Source of the DNA: Eulemur rufifrons
Taxonomy: Eukaryota; Chordata; Mammalia; Primates; Lemuridae
Direction: 5' to 3'
DNA: 64,000 nt
Assembly (NCBI RefSeq): GCF_041146395.1
Contig: NC_090990.1
Span: 42,790,001 to 42,854,000 of the forward strand
Shown here piece by piece: positions 1 through 11,037 of this stretch. A program made the position numbers and the translations under genes. Below the pieces are notes generated by a model that was given only the letters and a program-made list of their open reading frames with translations, did not search any database and was not told the DNA's origin. Every line of letters begins with the position of its first letter. The first letter of the stretch is position 1.

Positions 1-304
1 AAATTTCATTGTAATTAATTTAATTCTTACAACAAACGTACTGGATAGGCATGATAATAGCCATTCTGGGGACAAGAAAGCAGAGGCTCAGAGCAGGTAA
101 AAAGCCTACCCTCTTCTCACTGAAGCTCACTGCCTGTCTTCTTCTGAAAGGGATTTGGGACCTGCACTTTCTATTTGTAAGCATTATGTCTGTTCCAACA
201 AGGCCCATACCCCAGCACAACCCACTGGAACATAAGAATCCATGACGGACAAAATGGCGTCTTTCAGTTTCATTACACATGCTAGTCCAGGCACCACCCA
301 GATC
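1..304. other. Single-copy DNA, no gene recognised
   Basis: No family is recognised with confidence. A short stretch at about 51-115 (ending in 'gcagaggctcagagcag') resembles the core of an antisense MIR but is too short to call. Short open frames on both strands resemble no protein I know and have no splice or start context. Confidence 0.5.
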
Positions 305-478
305 AGTGGCTCCCTAACTTTGTTTCATATTAGAATCATCTAGACAATTTAAAAAATAAATCCCGCAGCCCAGGTTGCATCCTGTACCAATTAAGAGACA
401 TCTCACTTCTCACGATGTCTAGAAGTGAGAACCAGGTATCAGCCATTTCTAAAGATCCCCAGGTGATCCAAGTGTGAT
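305..478 (+). mobile_element. MER5A-like hAT-Charlie element
   Basis: It reads like MER5A: 'ctaactttgtttcatatt' at the left and 'ccccaggtgatccaag' at the right, with the inverted left and right ends expected of a non-autonomous hAT element. These elements have no coding capacity. Diverged, as expected for a eutherian-wide fossil. Confidence 0.75.
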
Positions 479-694
479 GCTCCCTACAACCTAGATCCTT
501 CCCAATCTAATCTCATCCCTCTCCATTGCAAGTTTCCATTAGGCCTCCTCGCACTCTTTCTTGCCACTGTACTTGGCTTCTCGAGTTTTGCCCCAAACTG
601 TTTACCCCAAGGATTCCACTCACGTAGATTCTTCTATCAAACCTCACACCCTGAACTGGAGCAGAGAGCCAGCTAATTGGTCTCTTTACTGCTC

Positions 695-860
695 TCTCAG
701 TTTTCTCATCCATAATATAGTGGTGATGATGATGATGATGATGATAATGATAATGACAATAATAATACCCCCATTGCCATGTTATTACAAGAATGAGAAG
801 AGATAATGTAGGAGGTACTCAATAAGCTTGTTAAAATATTTGTTGAGCAAATGAAAGAAT
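695..860 (+). mobile_element. MIR SINE with internal GAT/AAT microsatellite
   Basis: The MIR core motif 'cagttttctcatccataa' is followed by a GAT/AAT run at about 722-768 and the 3' motif 'ggaggtactcaataagc'. MIR is a tRNA-derived SINE mobilised by L2. The microsatellite grew from the 'gggaataataat' part of MIR. Confidence 0.75.
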
Positions 861-1690
861 CTGAATCATTTTATGTTTCCTTTATGACCAAAGAAATTAA
901 GCCAACATGAATCTGGCTTCAGGTATTAAACACAGATTAAATATTCATTTTTAGGATACATTTGTTTTAAATTTAACACATGGGTTCATGAACAACGCTA
1001 TAAAGAACCCATTCTTTAAAATATTAATATAAATATCTATGCACAAGGGGGAAATAATTGAGGAATTTTATCTCCTCTGACAAAGGGGAAAAAAAGGCCA
1101 TTTAAAAATATTACTTTCTCCCCTTCAGACAGAGAGTGGAGGTGAGCCACAAGACATCCAAGTTCACATGAAAAGGACATGATAAAAAATGCAGGTGCTG
1201 TGAAACATTTATATGGGCTGAGCGTAAGACAGTATGTAGGCTTGAATTTGAAATGACATTTTGGCATAAAACAGATCTCCCACAGGCGGATTTGAAACTT
1301 CCAGAAAAGTCTTAAAATGACATCTTTCAAAATGAACAATCATCAAATATGCCCAAGTCATTACCTCAAAGTACTTTGCTAATGAGACAGGCTGAAGAAA
1401 TAGCTAAAAATAATTGACCCCGGTTTTACAGCTGAAAATTGTAAAAAAAAAAAAAAAAAAAATCCAAAAAAGCTATTGCAGGGTGTGAACCTAGAATTAG
1501 GCATTGGCAACTGTTTAGCATATTAAATACAAACATTAGGACATGTCTCACTCAGCACAGAAAAGTTGCCAATAGCTCTTTATTCATGAATTTCAAATTG
1601 CTTTACAAATTACTTGTTATCATATTCCCTCCTGTAAGTCTTAGTCCACTTGTACAATGCTATGGTTTAAAAAAAATGACATTTGCCCCG
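861..1690. other. Single-copy DNA with a 20-A run
   Basis: No repeat family or gene is recognised. An uninterrupted A run lies at 1443-1462. The open frame at 1037-1339 (minus strand, 100 codons) has no recognisable domain. Confidence 0.45.
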
Positions 1691-1694
1691 ATAT

Positions 1695-1850
1695 CTAATG
1701 AGATGTTTGCCACAATACCTCACTGGATCCTTACACAAGCCTATAAATTAAGCAAGGCAGGTTTTATTGTCCCCATTTTGTAGATAGAGACATTGAGGTC
1801 TAGAGAGGTTACTAACTTGGTCACATTTACAGTCTTTCAAATGTACCACA
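1695..1850 (-). mobile_element. MIR SINE, antisense
   Basis: The antisense MIR core is clear: 'ttgtccccattttgtaga' followed by 'tctagagaggttactaac'. No coding capacity. Confidence 0.85.
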
Positions 1851-2164
1851 CTGTCTTACCTTAACACAAAACACAGCACAGGGAGGGTGCTGTACTTGTG
1901 TAAGTGTTTTTCAGGAAGGAATTCAAGATAGGAAGAAAAAAGTTAATATCAATTTTGTCACATGTGAAACATCAGACACAATGCGGAGATTGCTCATGAT
2001 ATGTGAAATAAAAAAGCAGGCTATAAATTGAATGCACCCAATAATCTCAATTTTAAAACACGCATAGGAAAAAGATGAGAAGGAAATGCATCAAAATGTG
2101 AATTCCTTTTTTATACCATTATTTCCCAATCTGTCATAACCACATATTATTTTTATCATCAAAA

Positions 2165-3198
2165 AGAATAGTTAATGTATTAATTCAACTTTTCTATTGA
2201 GTACCTCCTATATACTAGGCATTCTTCTAGATACTGGCTCTGGACAGTGGAGAAGACAGATGAAATCCCTGCCCTTGTGCAGCATACTTTCTAGAGGTAA
2301 AGTGGACAACAAATAGAAAAATCGATCAATAAACAAAAGCATGTCCCGTGGTCATAGGTGCTATGGGGGCTGAGGGGACAGGGTGGTACGAATGCACACG
2401 ATGGAAGTGGGGACACGGTGGGCAGACCTAAGGTTACCCCTACAGGGTGTGAGACAGCGCACTGCACAGGTCTCGGAAAGAAGCATTCCTGGGCAGAAAA
2501 CATGGAGGATAAAACCTGAGATGGGAAGGGGCTTCCAGTTCTGGGGGCACAGCCTAAAGGCCAGTGTCGTGGAGTAGGGGGAGAGACGGGGACTGCGGAC
2601 GTGTGATGAGGGGCCAGATCGTGTTGGGCCTCGGGGGTCGTGTTAGTCACCTGGACTTCGTTTAAATTTTATGAGTACCATTGGAGGCTTTTGAAAATGT
2701 GTGTTTTGGGGTAGGGGAATCGTGAATTATTTGATTTCTATGTTGTAAATACCCCTCTGGCTGCTGTGTAGAAAACTGCTTGTGGGAGCAGGAGAGGAAT
2801 CAAAGAGGCCAGCTAGAAGCGGATGGCAATGGACCGAACTGTCCAGTCCAAGTAAGAAAAGACAGCGGCTCGGTGACTGCAGCAGATGTACATCTCACAT
2901 AGAGCGGGTGAGAAATACTTTGAGTCAGGATTTTTTTTTTTTTTTTTGGCCTGAGTTCAAATGATGCTGCCGTTGACCAGGTGGGGAAGACTAGGGAGGG
3001 GCATGTTGGGAGAACAGGGCGGAGCTCGGCTGGGGACCTGTTGGCTTCCAAGTTCCCACGTGGAGACGTGGATGGAGTAGGCAGGCTGGAGCTTGGGGTT
3101 GGGAGAGGTCAGAGCTGGGGACATGTGTTTGGGAGTCACAGGCATATAAATGACATCTAAATCCACGAGGCTGGCTAAGATCACCCAGAGATAGAGAT
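2165..3198 (-). mobile_element. LINE-2 (L2) 3' ORF2 and tail, antisense, 1.0 kb
   Basis: Reading leftward this is the 3' end of L2. The antisense tail ('ttgagtacctcctatata') lies at the left. Internal blocks recall L2 ORF2: 'tacccctctggctgctgtg', 'ttggcctgag', 'ggagtcacaggcatataaa'. On the minus strand the reverse transcriptase catalytic box near 3131-3152 reads Y-A-C-D rather than Y-A-D-D, so the copy is dead. A T run near 2931-2947 is an expansion of the L2 'ggtttttggcctgag' stretch. The 119-codon minus-strand frame at 2291-2650 lies within it and is not a gene. Confidence 0.85.
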
Positions 3199-3306
3199 GA
3201 GAGAGAGAGAGAGAGAGAGAGAAAGTGTAATTGGAAAAGAGATCTCAGAATTGAGAGTTTAATTCTAAGTTTTACTTAAAAATGAGGGGGGAGAGAGAGA
3301 GAGAGG
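3199..3306. repeat. (GA)n microsatellites, two tracts
   Basis: GA dinucleotide runs at about 3199-3222 and 3289-3306, separated by AT-rich sequence, at the upstream edge of the L2 copy. Confidence 0.9.
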
Positions 3307-3639
3307 ATATGGGTTTTAAGGGTTGATGTCACATACACAAAATGCCTATATGATGCTGGTGAACAAACTATCTCAAAAACTTTTTAAAAACATTTTCTGG
3401 AAAATCACCAGAGAGTATAAGAAAGGGGATATTGACTATCAGGGCAGAGAGACTTAACTTGGTATAAAGTCCCACATTGACTCTTACGACATCTGTCAAT
3501 TTCAACATATCCAAAACTATAGGTAACTTGGGTTCTTATCTATAAAACAGGGATGACAGCAGCCAACCTCAAAACTTGCAGGCTCAGCAAAGCCACCCTC
3601 CTCTGTGCTCCTGCACACCTTGAGGCGATTCTACCCACA

Positions 3640-3762
3640 CCACCTTGGATTGAAATGTGCTGCTTCCAGGTCTGACTCCACTTCTAGCAGGTGAAGTCCA
3701 TGAGGACAACGACACTATTTTAAACACCCTGGGTCCCAAGCATCTTAGCAAGAGGACTGGTG
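3640..3762 (+). mobile_element. L2 3'-tail fragment, weak
   Basis: 'gtccatgaggacaacgac' and the following text resemble the L2 tail 'agctccatgagggcaggga', but the match is eroded. The DNA between 3310 and 3640 is otherwise unassigned. Confidence 0.4.
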
Positions 3763-3764
3763 CA

Positions 3765-3968
3765 TGGATAGAGGAGTAGTTAAGAGATTGCCTTTTGGAG
3801 TCAGACCCTCTAACATTTTTACTAGCAGTGTAACTCTGGAAATATTACTTACCCTCTCTGATCCTCTGTTTCCTGATAAAGTGGGAATTAACACCTATAT
3901 TGGAAGGTTATTGGGATGAATAAATGAGATGATGTAAGTCAAATGCTTAGCATAGTTTCTGCATCGGA
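3765..3968 (+). mobile_element. MIR SINE, near full length
   Basis: Tracks the MIR consensus from 'agtagttaagagattg' through 'ggagtcagaccctctaac', 'cctctgtttcctgataaa' and 'atgaataaatgagatgat' to the tail. Confidence 0.88.
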
Positions 3969-4059
3969 TAATATAGAATGAGTTATCAGTATGATATTTG
4001 TGCTGATGTATTTTGTGATCCACTGCCCAACCTTCTCTGTCCTGGTCTGAGCCCCAGAG

Positions 4060-4285
4060 CATATGACTAGAACCACAAAGTCAGAGACCTGAATTCAGAT
4101 CTTCGTTACTCTGTCTACCAGCTGACTTAGACACAACACGTGTAACTCTAAGCACCTTGAGCCTTAGTTTCCTACTCTTTGAAAAGGTGATACTGACACC
4201 AAACCTAATGGGTGTTGGTAGGGTGAGTGTGACAATGTGTTGAAGCACTTAGCACTGCTGTATAGTATTCCTCATTGTCATCATC
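4060..4285 (+). mobile_element. MIR SINE
   Basis: Core 'gagccttagtttcctact' and tail 'gaagcacttagcactgctg' follow MIR order, with strong divergence. Confidence 0.75.
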
Positions 4286-6075
4286 ATCACTGTGAAGTGC
4301 AAGAAAGCTCTTTTCAAACTAGAGCCAGTGTGCACCCAAAAGAAATGTTTCAGTCGTTATTCACGGGAAGATTCATGGCTGCCAAGATATGAGGCTGCCC
4401 TTCACTGAAGCTTGCTGCATTCCTTTTGTCAATCCTTTACAGGATCTGTGATCATTGTCACCTATAAGATCTGGCCCTGGCTCACCCTCTCCAGGAAGAC
4501 TTCCCTAATTAATTGTACTTTGTCTACGTTTTTATTCTCCAAACACTCAATCCTTAGGAGTAAATTCACATTTACAAAACAGATGAATTAAGTTAATTAG
4601 TTGTAGCACCAGAGGATTCCTCAGGATTGCTTTAAATCATGCTCTCCCAAAGCACAGTTAAACGACATGCAATTTACAAACATTTGATTAACACTCAGGG
4701 GCTCTGGGACATCGATGTAGCCCAAATCGAGGCCTGGCTTTGGTTTGGTTTATTTTAGTGCACATATGTTAAACTTACTTTGCTAGTCTTCACAGCAGCT
4801 TTGCCTCTTCTAGGATTTACTCTTAAATTCTCAAAGGCGAGGACCCTGACTTTAATTTCCGTTACCTTCAGGGAGGAAATACACAGAAGTGCTGCCCTAG
4901 GTGGGACCCATAGGAGGGAAGACTGCCAGTCTAGTGTGTGACAAGCAACGTAGTTCAAACTTGTTGTATTTCCTTAACCGCCTCTCCACAGTAGAAAGTG
5001 GGAACTTCTTGGAATGGTAGTAAAATGTGCAAAAATAGTGAGGTCCTGAGGGGAATTTTACACACAGAAACAAGGGATTGCGGAACCAAAGATGAAGATA
5101 ATAGTTTTAGAGAATTTTCTCTTCTTAGTTTGCTTCCTGTGTTACCCTGTCTTCAAATGATGATAAAACCCTTCCATGGGATGGGCCAGTTGACTGGGCT
5201 TCAGAGACAACAGTAAAATGGGATGTAGAGGAGAACATCCTTCTGCTCATAGGCTTGGGAGGAGGAGAGTTTAAGGGACAGAGATGGTAAATCTTCATGT
5301 GATATTGTTAAACAAAAATATAAGGCAGGCTAAGTCCCAGCTCCTTATGGGAAGGAAGAAAAAAAGAGAAGACAGGGATCTCTGCACTTTGGGGTTCCAT
5401 AAATGTCAGGAACAGATCCCCAAGGCGGTGCAGAGGGCTGAGCAGCCAGAAGACTCCAAGAAATCAAACACAGATTTCCTGTGGGCACAGAAGAGCTCTT
5501 CAGAAGAGCAAGCTGGATGGTGGCCCAGAGCAAGTCTAGACACTCAGCTTTTAGGAACAATGGGACAGATGCAGACTTTGGAGGCGGGAAGATCACCAGT
5601 AGCGTGCAGACGCGGTTCCTCTTCAGTGCTCTGGAGGCTCGCAGTAACCCTTGTTAGCAGTCTCCTGCTTTAGGTGACCTTCCTGGTGACCTTCCTGGTG
5701 TGGAGTGACCTTGACATCTGCCTCCATACTGCAGGTTTACACCAGGGACCCCCTGGCCCGAGAGAGCTGCTGTGAACTGCTGGCGGGGGCCACTGCAAGC
5801 ACCCCAGACCTCCCCACCACTCCCTGTCCCACTCTTGCTCTGCGCCAACCCTCACCTGGCTCCAGGCCTTGCCTCTGTCTCTGGATGAAGATCTGCTCCA
5901 ATTCTGGAACCTAGCCTTTGTATTCGGTCTCCTGGGTGCTCATTTCCTGATTAGACATTTAAAGATTCAGGCCTGGCCATGTTCTCCCCTATCCAGTCCT
6001 CCCACTGTGTGAGCAATGGAAACAATCTGCTATTAACACTGTCCTTCCACCTTTTCATCTCTCCTCATTTGAACC
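4286..6075. other. Mostly single-copy DNA, no supported gene
   Basis: No repeat family is recognised over most of this stretch. A frame of 129 codons runs at 5284-5673 (plus strand). It has no recognisable domain, ends in a low-complexity hydrophobic stretch, and overlaps other open frames on both strands. A 12-bp tandem repeat (unit 'ggtgaccttcct', about 2.3 copies) lies at 5673-5700. Around 5720-5900 the DNA is GC-richer than its surroundings. Confidence 0.45.
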
Positions 6076-6079
6076 TATA

Positions 6080-6152
6080 GAGACATGTATATGTGTGTAT
6101 GTGTGTGTGTGTATTGTGTATATATACACACAATTTTTTTTTTTTACAAAAA
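6080..6152. repeat. TG/TA microsatellite followed by T run
   Basis: Alternating tgta/tgtg units, then 'tatatacacaca' and a run of about 11 T. Confidence 0.9.
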
Positions 6153-6895
6153 AAGAGATAGAAACATTTATTACTCTGCAACTTGTTCTTTTTCCATTTT
6201 AACAGTATACTATGAACATTTCTCTAGATCAATATATAGTCATGTGCCATATCATAATGTTTTGGTCAATGACAGGTAAAATATATGATCATGGTTCCTT
6301 AAGATTATAATACCATATTTTTACTCTACCTTTTCTATGTTTAGATAGTTAAGATGCACATATACTTACCATTGTGTTACAACTGCCTACAGTATTCAGT
6401 AACATGCTGCTTAGGTTTTTAGCCCAAGAACAATAGGCTATACCACATAGTAGGCTATACCATCCAGGTTTGTATAAGTATGTTTATATAAGTATTGTAT
6501 AACTATGATGTTTGTACAATGACAAAAGTCACCTATTGACACATTCTCAGAACATATTTCCATTATTAAGGGATGCATGGCTATATAGAGAATCAATACA
6601 TCCTTTCAATGGCTGAATAATATTCCATAGTGTGGGTTGCTATAATTTAGTTAACCATCACCAAACTGAGGGACATTGAGGTTGTTTCCTTTAAAAATAA
6701 TATTGTAATCAACATCCTCATCCACATGAACTCACAAGCCAAATCTTGCATTGCTATTGAGTATTTCTAGTTATCTCAGTTGGTCTGTGGGTGCATAGGT
6801 ATAATTAGGCTGACTTAAAATGGAATTGCTGGGTCAATGGATATGCACATTAAAAAATTTTATAGGTGCTGCACTGCCAGATAACATGAGAGTAA
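6150..6895 (-). mobile_element. Old L1 fragment, antisense, split by MER2
   Basis: Left (6150-6237) and right (6583-6895) parts read as antisense L1 3' sequence. The right part has 'ggctgaataatattccat', 'gaggttgtttcctttaaa' and 'tggaattgctgggtcaatg', text typical of the C-terminal end of L1 ORF2 read backwards. The MER2 at 6238-6582 interrupts it, so the L1 is older than the MER2. Confidence 0.75.
6238..6582. mobile_element. MER2 (Tigger-group) DNA element, near full length
   Basis: The ends are inverted: 'agtcatgtgcc' at the left and 'gggatgcatggcta' at the right. The interior matches MER2 ('cattgtgttacaactgcc', 'caataggctataccacat', 'catccaggtttgtataagt'). The element is flanked by TA-rich sequence, consistent with the TA target of Tc1/mariner/pogo-class transposons. 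Non-autonomous. Confidence 0.88.
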
Positions 6896-6904
6896 AATTT
6901 GTAG

Positions 6905-7095
6905 CTAGACTCATTTGCCACTCACTAGCTGTTGACTTTAGGTAAGTTTATGTAGGTTTCTGAAATTCAATTTCCTCATCTACAAAATGAAAATAATAAT
7001 ATCTATTTTGAAACATGAAGGTAATAAATATATGCCATCTGGCACAAACTAGAAGCTTAATAATTTACGTCCCCTTTATTATTCTGCTGTTATTA
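6905..7095 (+). mobile_element. MIR SINE
   Basis: 'tttcctcatctacaaaatg' and 'tctggcacaaactagaagc' in MIR order. Confidence 0.85.
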
Positions 7096-7129
7096 AAAGA
7101 CAAATCCTAAACTTATAGTTAGCAGAAAG

Positions 7130-7262
7130 CGTAAAACCAAGGGCACATACATGGAACAGCCACATGTAATCCCAGCTCTCCCACTATTTGGTATCAGTCT
7201 GTGCAAATCCTTTGAATCTCTGGGCCTCCAAATCCACAATTATTGAAAGCAGGGGTCAGAAT
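7130..7262 (+). mobile_element. MIR SINE fragment, weak
   Basis: 'gctctcccactatttggta' and 'aatctctgggcctccaaat' resemble the MIR middle, with an eroded 3' part. Confidence 0.5.
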
Positions 7263-7744
7263 AAGCTGCCTCTCAGTTCTTTTGCAGCTCTACGATCTCT
7301 GTAATTGCCTGCTTTATTTCTAGGCCATTATGGGGAGGAAGCATTTCAGATCCACACAAATTATTTGCGCTGAGACAGAGGCAAGATTGCAAAATAAACA
7401 AACCAGTATCCCAGGCCAGGCCCTTAAATACACACGTGAGAAACGCAGTCGGCCCCTACAGAAAACACTTCACTCTTTCTGATCTCAGCTGTTGGCAGAT
7501 CGTAGCTGTGGCACTACATCCACTAGGTTCTCAAACTGTCTCATTACAAAGAGGGGCATTAAGACCATTTCTGTGGGGAATGGGGGTAGGAAACAGATTG
7601 GTCTCCAAAACTCTCTTCAAAATCTCCAGTCCCAATGCCCTGACCTTCCAGGGTGACCCCATCTCTCCCCACCACGCTCACAAAGCCTCCATCAACAATG
7701 ATCCCACAGTCTGTTGTGTGGTCCAGTAACCTGTATGTCTAAAT
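7263..7744. other. Single-copy DNA, no gene recognised
   Basis: Includes a 97-codon open frame at 7436-7729 (plus strand) with no recognisable motif. No repeat assigned. Confidence 0.4.
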
Positions 7745-7842
7745 TTACCTCTCAGCTCTTATGTCTAACTGACTATTGTGTCCCCAAAGCGTCTAACTCA
7801 GGGCCTAGCAGAAACCCAAGAAACCTTTGTTGAATGGAATAT
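7745..7842 (+). mobile_element. L2 3'-tail fragment
   Basis: 'tcagggcctagcagaaac' followed by 'aacctttgttgaatgga' matches the end of L2 (agcgcctagcacag... tttgttgaatgaa). Confidence 0.55.
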
Positions 7843-8006
7843 TATCGTGTAATTGCTCTTTTTATATAGGGAAACTGATTCAATAGTATAATGATACAAG
7901 CCTCTTCCCTTTCTCAAAATACTTTTCTTGTAAGTGAAGCTAAATTTAAGGTATGACTCATAAACTATTAGCGTAGAAGAAATTTCAGAGAATATCTCAC
8001 CGAACA

Positions 8007-8371
8007 TGCTAATGTTTGAATGTCTGTGCCCCTGCCCCCAAATTCATATGTTGAAACCTAATCACCAGTGTGATAGATTTAGGAGGAGGTGCCCTTGGGG
8101 TGTGATTAGGTCATAAGGGTGGGCCCTCATGAATGGGGTTAGTGCCCTTATGAAAGTGGCCCCAAAGATCTGCCTTGTCCCTTTCACCATGTGAGGACAC
8201 AACAAGAAGTTGTCATCTATGAACCAGGGAGTAACCCTCACCTGACGCTAAATCTGCTGACATTTTCATCTTGGACTTCCCAGCCTCCAGAACTGCAAGA
8301 AAGAAATTTCTGTTGTTAATAAGTCATCCATTTATGGTATTTTATTATAGCACACTGAATGGACTAAAACA
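8007..8371 (+). mobile_element. Solo MaLR LTR (MLT1-like)
   Basis: The 365-bp unit starts TG and ends CA ('tgctaatgtttgaatgtctg' to 'ggactaaaaca'). Internal text is typical of the ERVL-MaLR group: 'aaattcatatgttgaaacc', 'ggtgtgattaggtcataag', 'cttggacttcccagcctcc'. No matching target duplication is visible. No internal retroviral sequence adjoins it, so it is a solo LTR of an old endogenous retroelement. Confidence 0.82.
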
Positions 8372-8419
8372 TTAAACATTTATTTATTAACTTACTCATT
8401 TACTTAACTAAAATTAATG

Positions 8420-8560
8420 TGTTCTAGAAGAGGGAACTGGGCTCTAGGTAAGTTAAGTAACAATTTCAAGATTAGCTAGTGGGAAGTCTAAAATCAGGAC
8501 TTAGCCTTTCTGATTCAGTGCTCACTTCATTATTTACTACATTGCAGCAATAATTAGAAT
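8420..8560 (-). mobile_element. MIR SINE fragment, antisense
   Basis: 'gggaactgggctctaggta' then 'aacaatttcaagattagct' tracks the antisense MIR core; diverged. Confidence 0.6.
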
Positions 8561-9165
8561 TTAGTAATCATAATTCTATACACCAATTTTCCATTTTTTC
8601 ATTTTAATATGCAGTTTTCATTTTAATATATAGAAATGCTTGAGCCTATTGAACTTTTTAGTTCTCTAGGATTTTTATGAAATTAAAAAAAAAATCCGTA
8701 AATTTCCCAAGTGATCGTTTTCTGCAACCTAACCCCTCATGTTATGTAGGAGAACATTTATTTTTGTTTCAGCTTTCAAACTAGAGAATTCATTAATAAT
8801 GACTGGAGAAGTCACCAAGTTTCTGATACAAAATGTTATTCAACAAAAAGTTAAGTTCCATAAGCACTGCTATTTGGCTGGTGTCTAAACGATGAGTTAT
8901 GGACTTTCAAAGCAAGTCCAGGGCTTTGACATGTATACAACCTTCATATTATCTGAAATCTGATGCCATATCCAAGGTGGAAAGTTGATATAAGTGGAAC
9001 TTGCAGAGTTTTGTAGTAACAACCACAATAGATTTTTATTTAGTCTACGATGAATATAATATACAGCTAAGAATTTTCTAGAGCTGAGAAGGACACAGCT
9101 TCCGCACACTCACTTTAATAACTCGAACTGTCTCACCACGTGCAGAGAGACTTATACTGCAACAA
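8561..9165. other. AT-rich single-copy DNA
   Basis: No gene or family recognised. A short direct repeat ('ttttcattttaatat' twice) lies near 8595-8630. Confidence 0.4.
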
Positions 9166-9169
9166 GCAG

Positions 9170-9390
9170 AACAGCACAAGCTTTGAGTCCAGTTAGTTTT
9201 GGGTTGAATTTTTGACTCTGTTACTTCATATCTCTGTGAATTTGTAACTCATCTATCTTCACTGAGCCCCAGTTACTCCTGGGGTAGGGATAATAATATC
9301 CTTTTTATAGGGTTGGTGGAGGACAAAAAATGAAACAAAAAGTAAATGTGCCCGATATAATGGCTGTCACATAACAGGGGGAGCTGAAGT
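9170..9390 (+). mobile_element. MIR SINE
   Basis: Order of MIR blocks: 'ctttgagtccagttagttt', 'gagccccagttactcctgg', 'ataatggctgtcacataac'. Confidence 0.75.
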
Positions 9391-9649
9391 TAAGTAAAAT
9401 ATGGATAAAGTGAATTCAACAGGTCATAGCAGCCCAGCTGAGCACAGCTACCAAGGAGTGTCTATACTGGCACCAGTGGTTCACCAAGATGAAGAACATG
9501 GTCTATGTGAGATTCCACTTGGGCGATGCCAAGGGTTTTTACTAGTACAAGGAGAAGAGCGGCCTCTGTAGAAGCAGAGGAGTGGTTTCCCATGCAGTAT
9601 AGGAGCTGCATCCTGGCTTCTAGGAAAGACGGGAAAAGCAGCTCTTTAC

Positions 9650-9990
9650 AGCCCAGATTGGTCAAGGAAGACTTTCTAGATAGGTGGGTCATGAACCAGA
9701 ACTTGAAAGTTAAGTGAGATTCCAGTAGGCACAAAGGAGGGGGATAGCAGTCCTGGAAGGCATCAGGGACAGTTCAGAATGTGACTGATATATTCTGCCC
9801 CCAGAGGAGAGAATGAGTGTTGGAAAACATAGGGGAAGAAGAAGAAACTGCAAAGTGTATTTAATATTTATTCCAATTTGTGGAAGGCCTTGGTTGTAAA
9901 CTAAGGGATCCATGTTTTCTCCAGCTGATGAAGAAAAGCCATGTTCATAATCTGCTGAAAAGTAGTCTTTTAGGAAGAATAATATGAATG
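9650..9990 (-). mobile_element. Probable L2 fragment, antisense
   Basis: 'ttggtcaaggaagactttct' and 'tggaaggccttggttgtaa' recall the antisense L2 blocks 'ggtcagggaaggcctctct' and 'agggccttgtaggcca'. Heavily diverged. The DNA between 9400 and 9650 is unassigned. Confidence 0.45.
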
Positions 9991-10039
9991 TAGAGCAGGA
10001 GCAAAGAAGAGGTTGAAGGCAGGGGGAGGCTGTGGATTG

Positions 10040-10215
10040 ATGAAGAGTGAACTGAATCTGGATTCAGAGGGCTTGGGAATGTGTGTTCAAGCATCACTGC
10101 TAAATAGCTGTGAAACTATCAGCAAGTTACTCAGATTTTCTAAGCTGCAGTTTCCTTTTCTACAACATGGGAATAATAACGTCAGGATCTTGTATGATTC
10201 TCAAATAGACAAATA
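10040..10215 (+). mobile_element. MIR SINE
   Basis: 'atctggattcagagggctt', 'agctgcagtttccttttct' and 'catgggaataataacgtc' in MIR order. Confidence 0.82.
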
Positions 10216-10251
10216 GATTAATAGCAAGAGAATTACTCTGCAAACTCTAGA

Positions 10252-10438
10252 ACAGACCTGTTCAATAGAACTTACCGTGATGATGGAAATATTCTATATT
10301 TGAGCTGTCCATATTGGTAGTCACTAGCCACACTTGAAATGTGGCTAGTGTAACTGAGGAACTAAATTATTAATTTTATTTAATTTGAATGAATTAGATT
10401 TAAATTTAAATAGCCAACATATTTGACAGCAGAGCTCT
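10252..10438 (+). mobile_element. MER3 hAT-Charlie element, nearly complete
   Basis: Near end-to-end match to remembered MER3: 'tgttcaatagaacttaccg', 'atgatggaaatattctata', 'acttgaaatgtggctagtg', 'atttaaatagccaacatat', with inverted ends (left 'cagacctgttcaatag', right 'tatttgacagcagagctc'). Non-coding, non-autonomous. Confidence 0.88.
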
Positions 10439-10574
10439 AGAGACTAGGGTCGTGAAAAAAGAATGAATTTTTAAAACAGAAAGATTCGGGTTTCAAACAT
10501 GGCTTTGACTCTAGTGGGCAAACTTGACCCTACTTGACCCCACTTGAACTCTCTGGACAGAATATTAGCTAGAT

Positions 10575-10732
10575 GTCCTTGAGCTCTGGGCTCCAGCCAC
10601 AAGAGACTTCTTGCATCTCCTTAACCACACCATGCTTTCTCAAGCCTCACTGTTTCTGCACTTGCAGCTCTCTGCGTGCAATACTTATCCACCTTTGTCC
10701 TTCAACTTTGCTTGCAGAAATTCAAATTTCTT
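10575..10732 (+). mobile_element. L2 fragment, target of an Alu insertion
   Basis: 'ctccagccacaagagactt' and 'tttctgcacttgcagctct' follow the L2 ORF2 3' text (ctccagccacactgg... tttgcacttgctgttc). Confidence 0.6.
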
Positions 10733-10877
10733 TTTTTCCTTTTTTTTTTTCTTTTTTCCTGAAGCAGGTTCTCACTCTGTTGCCTGGGTTAGAGTGCAGT
10801 GACGTCATCATAACTCACTGCAACCTCAAACTCCCAGGCTCAAGCCATCCTTCTGCCTCTGCCTCCCCCAAAATTTT
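10733..10877 (-). mobile_element. Truncated Alu or Alu monomer, antisense
   Basis: A T-rich head (10731-10758) is followed by antisense Alu text: 'ctcactctgttgcctgggt', 'gtgcagtgacgtcatcata', 'actcactgcaacctcaaac'. It stops after 'cctctgcctccccc'. The 8-bp repeat AATTTCTT at 10725-10732 and 10878-10885 looks like a target-site duplication. The length fits either a 5'-truncated Alu or a free left monomer. Confidence 0.82.
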
Positions 10878-11037
10878 AATTTCTTGCAGACTTAATTCAG
10901 GCATCTGCCGTGCATGTAGGCTGGGCTGTGAGCTGCTTTCTATGCCCTGAGCTCCCTGGGATTCCACTCTCAGAGCACACATCACGCTGCAGCCCGCCTC
11001 CCCTTCTCCCCCTGTGCTCACTAAAGGGAAAGACTCG

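Noticed and set aside
2340..3130. GC-rich stretch as a promoter or CpG island
   Set aside because: The composition comes from an antisense L2 copy; CpG density is not high and no transcription start signals are seen.
5284..5673. 129-codon plus-strand frame
   Set aside because: No domain, low-complexity end, overlapping frames on the opposite strand; no evidence of an exon.
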